Part shown: positions 1 through 5,071 of the stretch, one piece after another
Numbering within the stretch: the stretch's first letter is position 1
Layout: the number at the start of each line of letters is the position of its first letter
Origin: a bacterium UBP2_UBA4780
GTDB lineage: Bacteria > Edwardsbacteria > AC1 > EtOH8
Direction of reading: 5' to 3'
Assembly (NCBI GenBank): GCA_002403115.1
Contig: DHHE01000007.1
Span: 1,394-8,066 of the forward strand
DNA: 6,673 nucleotides
Notes under the pieces: model-generated
Told to the model about the DNA's origin: nothing
The model's input: the letters and a program-made list of their open reading frames with translations, nothing else
Databases searched by the model: none
Position numbers and translations under genes: made by a program

Positions 1-1617
1 TTCCCCAGCCCCAACCCCCCGAACTCCCTGGCGGCGCCGCTCTGGAACGACCTGAACCCTTCCGATCCGTCGAGCGGCAACGTCTACTTCCACCATGATC
101 TCCCGTCCGGACGGTTCATCGTGGAATGGGACTCGGTGGTCCACTTCGGCAGCCAGAACTACTATTCTTTCCAGGCTGTCCTCGATCCCGCGGACAACAG
201 CCTGTCCTTCCTCTATCGCACGGCCCACCCCGGGTGGATGGCGGACGCGGCCAGCACCGGTATCGAGGACCACGACGGAGAGGCGGGGTTGTGGGTGGCA
301 AGCAACCTGATCAGGGACCAGTACGCCGTTATGTTCTCCTGCCCTCCCGATTCCCACGACATGCGGGCGGTCAGGATAAAGTTCCCGGCCTGGCACGTCG
401 AGCCCGGGGGATGGGTGGTACCGGAGCTGTTGGTCCAAAACGGCGGGCTGGCCGAGGAAAGCTTCCCGGCCGTCTGCCTGATCTCGAGCGGAGGGGCGCC
501 GGTGTATTCGGACACCGCCCAGGTGAGCGGCCTGGCGCCCGGGGATTCGGCGGCAGTACCGTTCCAGCCATGGCAGGCCGGCCAGGCCGGGCTGCGCTAT
601 TCCGTCACCATGTTCTGCGATCACAAGGACGACCAGGATCAGCGCAACGACACGCTGAGGCTGGAGGCGGTGGCCTTTGACTACAGCGACAAGATAACCT
701 CGGGCTGGCGCCAGGGAACGGTGAGCATCGACGGCGTCATCTCGCCGGGCGAATGGCCCGAGGAATGGCGGATTGACTTCAGCGACATACTTGGCAAGTG
801 CGGCACCGTCCAGCCCCCCGGGACCGCCTGGATCTTCGCCCAGAACGACTCGGACTTCCTCTACCTGGCCCTGGACGCCGCAGCCGACCAGGTTTTCGAA
901 GACGGCGATGTCTGGACCATCCACATCGACGACGACGGCAGCGGGACCTGGAGCGGCGACGGGAGCGAGGGAAGGTACTGGCTGGCCCGATATTCGGTCG
1001 AGACCCTTGAGTTCATCCCCATGCCCGGCGGGTCGCCGGGCCCGGCCTCCGGGGTACTGTGGGCCTCGTCCTCGGCCGGGGGGAATCTGCAGCGGGAGAT
1101 GGCCATACCCTTGGGAACGTCCTTCGCCTGGCAGCTTGCCCGGAACCCGGGCCAGTGGTGCCGGGCACAGTCCTCGGCCGAGGACGGCGGCAGCGGTACC
1201 ATGCTGGGCTGGTGGCCGCAGGACATGGCGGCCGAGCATGACGAGAATCCGCAATGGTACGGCCAGTTGATACTGGCCGTACCGGCCTCGGGCGTGGCCA
1301 CCGGACCCGGCCCGGCCCGGCCGCAGCGGCCAAGCCTTATTCAGAACAGCCCCAATCCTTTCAATCGAGGGACAACGATAAAGTTCCAGTTGCACGAACC
1401 AATCTCCGTCACGCTCAGAGTCTACAACATAGCCGGACAGGAAGTGAGAACCCTGGTCAAGGGCAACTTCCCGGCCGGGGAGCATCAGGCTTTGTGGGAC
1501 GGCAGGAACGCGTCGGGCCGGAGGGTGACGCCCGGGGCCTATTTCTTAAGGCTGACGGCCGTAGGCGGCGAGGCCGGCCCGCTTCAGGCGACCAGGCGGA
1601 TGGTATTGGTGGAATGA
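1..1617 (+). CDS. Exported multidomain protein with CBM9/DOMON-like domain and C-terminal FlgD-like/T9SS sorting domain (5' partial)
   Basis: The frame is open from base 1 to the TGA at 1615-1617, so the N-terminus and any signal peptide lie left of the window; 538 residues are visible. Residues 1-117 resemble the nidogen-like beta domain of large secreted proteins in FCB bacteria (PLWNDLNPSD near residue 13, then GRFIVEW, and STGIEDHDGEAGLW). Residues about 120-230 look like a CARDB/Ig-like domain (VSGLAPGDSAAVPF, closing with RNDTLRLEA). Residues about 241-428 begin SIDGVISPGEW and contain DFLYLALD and HIDDDGSG, typical of CBM9-like/DOMON sugar-binding modules. Residues 447-538 form a FlgD-Ig-like/type A sorting domain (PNPFN at 451-455, VYNIAGQEV, WDGRNASGRRV, GAYFLRL, RRMVLVE end). 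Known of such tails: they route proteins through type IX secretion to the cell surface. No catalytic domain is visible; a protease or hydrolase domain could lie upstream. The domain calls come from motif recognition; the ligand is unknown. Confidence 0.88.
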   Translation, partial: FPSPNPPNSLAAPLWNDLNPSDPSSGNVYFHHDLPSGRFIVEWDSVVHFGSQNYYSFQAVLDPADNSLSFLYRTAHPGWMADAASTGIEDHDGEAGLWVASNLIRDQYAVMFSCPPDSHDMRAVRIKFPAWHVEPGGWVVPELLVQNGGLAEESFPAVCLISSGGAPVYSDTAQVSGLAPGDSAAVPFQPWQAGQAGLRYSVTMFCDHKDDQDQRNDTLRLEAVAFDYSDKITSGWRQGTVSIDGVISPGEWPEEWRIDFSDILGKCGTVQPPGTAWIFAQNDSDFLYLALDAAADQVFEDGDVWTIHIDDDGSGTWSGDGSEGRYWLARYSVETLEFIPMPGGSPGPASGVLWASSSAGGNLQREMAIPLGTSFAWQLARNPGQWCRAQSSAEDGGSGTMLGWWPQDMAAEHDENPQWYGQLILAVPASGVATGPGPARPQRPSLIQNSPNPFNRGTTIKFQLHEPISVTLRVYNIAGQEVRTLVKGNFPAGEHQALWDGRNASGRRVTPGAYFLRLTAVGGEAGPLQATRRMVLVE

Positions 1618-1644
1618 TCGGAAGGCGCAGCCAGGCCAGCTGGT

Positions 1645-1693
1645 CGATAAAAAAGCGGGGCGATCCGAAATGGACCGCCCCGCTTTTTTATCG
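1645..1693. terminator. Bidirectional intrinsic terminator between convergent genes
   Basis: This is a near-perfect inverted repeat. The core arms GCGGGGCG (1655-1662) and CGCCCCGC (1676-1683) pair over 8 bp. One A/C mismatch (1663/1675) follows, then three more pairs (1664-1666 with 1672-1674) and a 5-nt loop GAAAT. Outside the core, AAAAAA at 1649-1654 faces TTTTTT at 1684-1689, and the pairing runs on through TA/AT and CG to 1645 and 1693. Each strand therefore reads as a GC-rich hairpin followed by six U. It sits 28 bp after the stop of the plus-strand gene and 18 bp after the stop of the minus-strand transporter gene, which is where a shared terminator should be. Confidence 0.93.
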
Positions 1694-1710
1694 CTCAAGG
1701 CTCAAGCAGA

Positions 1711-3012
1711 TCAGGCCGAAACAGGCTTTTCCGCCTTGACCATTGACAGAATGATCCCGCCGACGATGAAGAACAAGGCCACCGAGGCGATGCTGAAACG
1801 CGCCGGCAGGCTGCCGGCCAGGCCGGCCGAGTGCAGGGCCAGGGCCACCCCGCCCATCAGGGCCGGGCCCAGCACCACCGCGAACTTGCCCACCATGTTG
1901 TAAAAGCCGAAGAACTCGGCCGAACGCCCACCGGGGATCAATCCGGCGAAGAACGAGCGGCTGAGGGCCTGGATGCCGCCCTGGACCAGCCCGACCACCG
2001 CCGCCAGAACGTAGAACTCGGCCGGCCGGGTCATGAACGCGCCCCAGACGGTCACCGCCAGGTAGACGGCCAGGGCCAGATAAATCCCCCGTTTGGCCCC
2101 GATCCTGGAGCCCAGCCGGCCGAAGGCCAGGGCCGAGGGGAATCCCACGAACTGGGTTATCAGCAGGGCGATGATCAGCGAGGAACGGGGGAAGCCCAGC
2201 GACAGTCCGTAATCCACGGCCATCCGGATGATGGTGTCCACCCCGTCAATATAGCACCAGTAGGCCAGCAGGAAGATGAAAGCCTGCCTGTGGCGTCGCA
2301 GCGAGGACAGGGTGCCGGCCAGCCGCCGGATGCCCCCGGCCAGGGCCGACTTTGCCCTGGCGGCGGCATTGGCCGGCTCGCGGACGAACATCAGCAGGGG
2401 GAGGGAGAAGGCTGCCCACCACAGGCCGACGGTGAGGAAGGAGACGCGGATTGCCTGGCTTCCGTCGGACAGGCCGAACAGAGCGGGCCTGAGGAACATC
2501 AGCACGTTGAGGGCGAAAAGCAACCCGCCACCCAGATAACCCAGAGCGTAGCCCAGCGAGGAGACGTAATGCCGGCGCTCCTCTGATGCCACCACGGGGA
2601 GCAGCGAATCGTAGAAGATATTGGCGCCGGAGAACCCGACAACGGCCAAAGCGAAAACAAAGCTGGCCATGGCCCAGGAGCCCTGGGGCACCACGAAAAG
2701 GAGGCAGGCCATGGCCACGCCCAGCCCGGCGAAAAGCGCGAGGAATAATTTTTTAAATGCTCCCTGGTCGGCCACCGCTCCCAAAAGCGGGGCCAGCAGG
2801 GCCACCGTCAGGCCGGCCAGGGAATTGGCCAGCCCCAACCGGGCCGTACTGACCGCGGTGTCGGCCCCGGCGCTGTAGAACTCCTTGAAGAAGACCGGGA
2901 AGAAGCCGGCCACCACGGTGGTGACGAAAGCCGAATTGGCCCAGTCGTACAGGGCCCAGGACAGGACCGCCCTTTTCTCCGTTCCGGCCTTGGTGTAGGG
3001 GTGCGGGGCCAT
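1711..3012 (-). CDS. MFS transporter, UMF1 (Atg22-like) family
   Basis: Polytopic inner-membrane protein of 433 residues, a normal length for UMF1/Atg22-like permeases of the major facilitator superfamily. The family's opening signature is present: a basic N-terminus, then LSWALYDWANSAF (residues 17-29) at the first membrane segment. Other family-type stretches are NIFYDSLLPVV (131-141) followed by GYALGYLGGG (154-163), YWCYIDGVDTI (251-261), and QGGIQALSRSFF (344-355) followed by AEFFGFYNMVGK (365-376). Alternating hydrophobic stretches fit about 12 helices, with a basic central loop at about 211-243. The start ATG (3010-3012) suits the family N-terminus, but no Shine-Dalgarno is visible before it. 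The preceding stop TAG is only 2 nt away (TAG-CA-ATG), so translation is probably coupled to the upstream alkyltransferase gene. Yeast Atg22 exports amino acids from the vacuole; the substrate of bacterial members is unclear and is not predicted here. Confidence 0.93.
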   Translation of the reverse strand: MAPHPYTKAGTEKRAVLSWALYDWANSAFVTTVVAGFFPVFFKEFYSAGADTAVSTARLGLANSLAGLTVALLAPLLGAVADQGAFKKLFLALFAGLGVAMACLLFVVPQGSWAMASFVFALAVVGFSGANIFYDSLLPVVASEERRHYVSSLGYALGYLGGGLLFALNVLMFLRPALFGLSDGSQAIRVSFLTVGLWWAAFSLPLLMFVREPANAAARAKSALAGGIRRLAGTLSSLRRHRQAFIFLLAYWCYIDGVDTIIRMAVDYGLSLGFPRSSLIIALLITQFVGFPSALAFGRLGSRIGAKRGIYLALAVYLAVTVWGAFMTRPAEFYVLAAVVGLVQGGIQALSRSFFAGLIPGGRSAEFFGFYNMVGKFAVVLGPALMGGVALALHSAGLAGSLPARFSIASVALFFIVGGIILSMVKAEKPVSA

Positions 3013-3014
3013 TG

Positions 3015-3524
3015 CTAGTAATATATGGTATCAACGACCGCGCGACCGCTGTGGTCAAAACGGATCCCTTCCATCTCCAGAAGCCTCCGCTTCATGGCCA
3101 GGCCGCCCTGGTAGCCTCCCAGGGAGAGGTCGGAACGCAGGGCCCGGTGGCAGGGGATGACGACGGGGAATGGATTTTTCGCCAGGGCCGTGCCCACGGC
3201 CCTGGCGGCGCAGGGAGATCCGATGCGGCGTGCCATGCGGCCATAGGTGCTCACCCGGCCCCGGGGGATGCCGGCCTCAGCCAGCAGGACCCGGCGCTGG
3301 AAGGGGGGGCAGAGGTCCAGGCGCAGCAGGTCCAGGTCAAAGGATACCGGCCGTCCGGAGAGGAAGGAAACAATGACCTCGGCCAGTTCGTCCAGCTTCC
3401 GGCAAGGCGCGCCGGCCCGGGACCCGGGAAACAGCCGCCGCAGGCGTTTTTCAGTCCAACCATTTGCACTGGGGAGCAGGATGCGGTCGACGACGGAACG
3501 GTCCCGCCTCCACAGCAGGGCCAT
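3015..3524 (-). CDS. ogt: Methylated-DNA--[protein]-cysteine S-methyltransferase (O6-alkylguanine-DNA alkyltransferase)
   Basis: DNA repair protein that transfers the alkyl group from O6-alkylguanine (and O4-alkylthymine) to its own cysteine in a single suicide reaction. From the ATG at 3524 it has 169 residues, close to E. coli Ogt (171). The active-site motif VVIPCHR holds the acceptor Cys125. Upstream lies the DNA-binding part: GRVSTYGRMA (Tyr94, counterpart of human Tyr114) and AARAVGTALAKNP with the arginine finger Arg108. GGYQGGLAMKRRLLEMEG at 136-153 carries the usual closing Glu152. The start is uncertain. The conserved opening strand of the family (TPxG type, here ATPFGT) is read just before this ATG. 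No in-frame ATG, GTG or TTG occurs between it and the mgtE end, so a CTG at 3581-3579, giving 188 residues, may be the true start. I list the ATG as the conventional choice. The stop is 2 nt from the transporter start. The symbol reflects family resemblance to Ogt; it is not an Ada fusion in this window. Confidence 0.92.
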   Translation of the reverse strand: MALLWRRDRSVVDRILLPSANGWTEKRLRRLFPGSRAGAPCRKLDELAEVIVSFLSGRPVSFDLDLLRLDLCPPFQRRVLLAEAGIPRGRVSTYGRMARRIGSPCAARAVGTALAKNPFPVVIPCHRALRSDLSLGGYQGGLAMKRRLLEMEGIRFDHSGRAVVDTIYY

Positions 3525-3577
3525 GGTCCCGAAGGGCGTGGCGAAAAGCAGGAAGCGGCCGGGATCGGGGGCGGCGG

Positions 3578-4957
3578 TCAGAGCAGGGTCCCCCGAAGGA
3601 TCATTCCGGCCAGGGAGAAGTAGAGCAGCAGCCCGGAGACGTCCACCAGGGTGGCCACCAGCGGGGCCGAGGACGTGGCCGGGTCGAAGCCCAGGCGGCG
3701 CAGGATGAAGGGAAGCATGGAGCCCACCACCGTCCCCCACATGACCACGCCCAGCAGGGAAAGCCCCAGGGTGACGGCCACCAGAGGCCAGTGGGGGCCG
3801 TAGACGTCGGTGAAGACGGACCAGGCCGCGATCCTCAGGAAGCCGATGCATCCCAGTATCGCCCCCAGCAACAGGCCGGACGCCAGCTCGCGGCGCATCA
3901 CCCGCCACCAGTCCCGAAGATGGACCTCGCCCAGGGCCATGGCCCTGATGACCAGGGTGGCGGCCTGGGACCCGGAGTTGCCGCCCGAGGAGATGATCAG
4001 GGGCACGAACAGGGCCAGGATTACGGCCTTGGCGATCTCGGCCTCGAAGCGGCCCATGGCGGCGACGGTGAACATCTCGCCGAAAAGGAGGATGACCAGC
4101 CAGCCGGCCCGGCGCTTGACCATCTGCCAGACCGGGGTGGAGATGTAGGGGTAAGCCAGGGCCTCCAGGCCGCCGAACTTGTGGATGTCCTCGGTGTCCG
4201 CCTCCTCGGCCACGGCCATGACGTCGTCGATGGTGACGATGCCGATGAGGAACCCGTTGGCGTTGACCACCGGCAGGGCCAACCGGCCGTACTTGCGGAA
4301 GGTCTTCAGGGCCTGCTCCTGTGATTCGGTGACCGCGAGGGAGGTGAAGGAATGATTCATGAGATTGGAGATCCGGACGGCCGGCCTGGCCAGCAGCAGT
4401 TCCCTGATGGAGATGTCGTCCAGCAGCCGGCCGCGCTCGTCCACCACGTAGATGACGTCCAGCGACTCCACCTCGCGCCCGCGCTGGCGGATGTGGCCCA
4501 GGGCCTTGGCCGCCGTCCATTCCGGCTGGACGGCGATGTACTCCGGGGTCATCAGCCGGCCGACGCTGCCCTCGGGATAGCCCAGCAGCGACTGGGAGAT
4601 GCGCCGCTCCTCGGGGGTCAGCAGCTCCAGCAGATTCCTGACCAGCGGACCGGGAAGCTCCTCCAGCAGGGCGGTGCGGTCGTCGGGCGACATCTCGTTG
4701 AGCACCTTGGCCACGTCCTCGCGGCCCAGGGAGCGCAGGAGCCTCTTCTGGTCCTCCAGCTCCAGGTACTCGAAGGCGTCGGCGGCCATGGCCACCGGCA
4801 GCAGGCGGAAGACCACGGCCTGGTCGCTGCGTTCCAGGTCGGAGAGCAGGTCGGCCAGGTCGCTGGGATGCAGGTCCTCCAGCGCCTCACGGACCAGGCC
4901 GAACTGGCGGTTGGAGATCAGCTCCCGGATCTCGGGCTGCAGAAGTTTTCCGAGCAT
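3578..4957 (-). CDS. mgtE: Magnesium transporter MgtE
   Basis: Mg2+-selective channel/transporter of the inner membrane, dimeric, gated by its own cytosolic Mg2+-sensing domains. At 459 residues it is full length (Thermus MgtE is about 450). The helical N domain spans about 1-135 (HPSDLADLLSDL at 30-41, ELPGPLVRNLLELLTPEER). GRLMTPEYIAV leads into two CBS domains at about 138-198 and 200-258 (IGIVTIDDVMAV at 238-249), then a connecting plug-helix region, then five membrane segments at roughly 284-301, 309-325, 359-379, 390-417 and 432-454. The pore signature GNSGSQA (326-332) and the conserved LVDVSGLL with Asp439, counterpart of the pore Asp432 of Thermus MgtE, are both present, so it should be functional. 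The start ATG at 4957 gives the expected N-terminus, but the bases before it (GGCGGCCTT) hold no clear Shine-Dalgarno. The gap upstream is 114 nt including the terminal base of the glnS stop region, too short for a full M-box riboswitch, and none is visible. It is followed directly by the alkyltransferase gene. Confidence 0.97.
   Translation of the reverse strand: MLGKLLQPEIRELISNRQFGLVREALEDLHPSDLADLLSDLERSDQAVVFRLLPVAMAADAFEYLELEDQKRLLRSLGREDVAKVLNEMSPDDRTALLEELPGPLVRNLLELLTPEERRISQSLLGYPEGSVGRLMTPEYIAVQPEWTAAKALGHIRQRGREVESLDVIYVVDERGRLLDDISIRELLLARPAVRISNLMNHSFTSLAVTESQEQALKTFRKYGRLALPVVNANGFLIGIVTIDDVMAVAEEADTEDIHKFGGLEALAYPYISTPVWQMVKRRAGWLVILLFGEMFTVAAMGRFEAEIAKAVILALFVPLIISSGGNSGSQAATLVIRAMALGEVHLRDWWRVMRRELASGLLLGAILGCIGFLRIAAWSVFTDVYGPHWPLVAVTLGLSLLGVVMWGTVVGSMLPFILRRLGFDPATSSAPLVATLVDVSGLLLYFSLAGMILRGTLL
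3589..3594 (-). promoter_or_regulatory. Possible ribosome-binding site for a CTG start of the alkyltransferase gene
   Basis: On the minus strand GGGGGA (3594 to 3589) lies 7 nt before the CTG at 3581-3579. That CTG shares two bases with the mgtE stop TGA (3580-3578), giving a CTGA overlap like the common ATGA coupling. The match to a consensus Shine-Dalgarno is poor (purine-rich, no AGGAGG) and the sequence also encodes mgtE residues, so chance in GC-rich DNA is possible. It matters because it supports the longer alkyltransferase N-terminus; before the ATG at 3524 only a weak CGGGA is seen. Confidence 0.22.
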
Positions 4958-4967
4958 AAGGCCGCCG

Positions 4968-4996
4968 TTTTAAGCGTTTAGTCCCAAATACTTCAA
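4968..4996 (-). promoter_or_regulatory. Candidate sigma70-type promoter for mgtE and the downstream genes
   Basis: In the only AT-rich gap of the minus-strand block, the minus strand reads TTGAAG (4996 to 4991), a 17-nt spacer, then TTAAAA (4973 to 4968). Both hexamers are partial matches to the -35 and -10 consensus. If used, transcription would begin only a few bases before the mgtE ATG at 4957, so the message would be almost leaderless. That would agree with the lack of a Shine-Dalgarno there. The rest of the 113-bp gap (4958-5071) contains only a small CGGG-N6-CCCG inverted repeat at 5014-5027. Motif evidence only, and the host's promoter consensus is unknown. Confidence 0.25.
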
Positions 4997-5071
4997 TAAG
5001 GATTCCATGAAATCGGGAAATAACCCGTTTTACAAAGCTGCTGCCACAAGATGTCTGGAGATGGCCGATTC

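Noticed and set aside
1802..1818. Perfect inverted repeat GCCGGCAG-G-CTGCCGGC
   Set aside because: It lies inside the transporter coding sequence with a 1-nt spacer, too tight for a normal hairpin, and the surroundings are full of GGC/GCC codons, so chance is likely. It could be an operator-like palindrome but has no supporting context.
2749..2754. Six-base A/T run inside the transporter gene as a possible slippery site or internal terminator
   Set aside because: In frame it reads TTT AAA AAA TTA, which is not a canonical X-XXY-YYZ heptamer. No hairpin adjoins it, and the protein is continuous and family-like across it.
1831..4324. Long plus-strand open frames at 1831-2586, 3464-4324 and similar
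   Set aside because: They lie antisense to well-recognised genes, are rich in Gln/Gly/His/Arg/Pro, match no family and have no ribosome site; they come from GC bias at third codon positions.
3015..4520. A 501-codon open frame on the minus strand that covers the alkyltransferase gene and runs back through most of mgtE
   Set aside because: Only its last part (3015 to about 3581) encodes a recognisable protein. The rest is a Gly/Arg/Pro/His-rich out-of-frame reading of mgtE, typical of high-GC shadow frames. A genuine fusion or programmed frameshift would need a slippery site, and none is seen at the mgtE stop.
5014..5027. CGGG-AAATAA-CCCG inverted repeat downstream of glnS as a terminator
   Set aside because: The stem has only four GC pairs and no clean T-run follows on the minus strand, so it is too weak to call.
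4958..5071. M-box or other Mg2+ riboswitch upstream of mgtE
   Set aside because: The gap is about 113 nt, shorter than a typical M-box leader, and shows no multi-helix architecture or expression-platform terminator.
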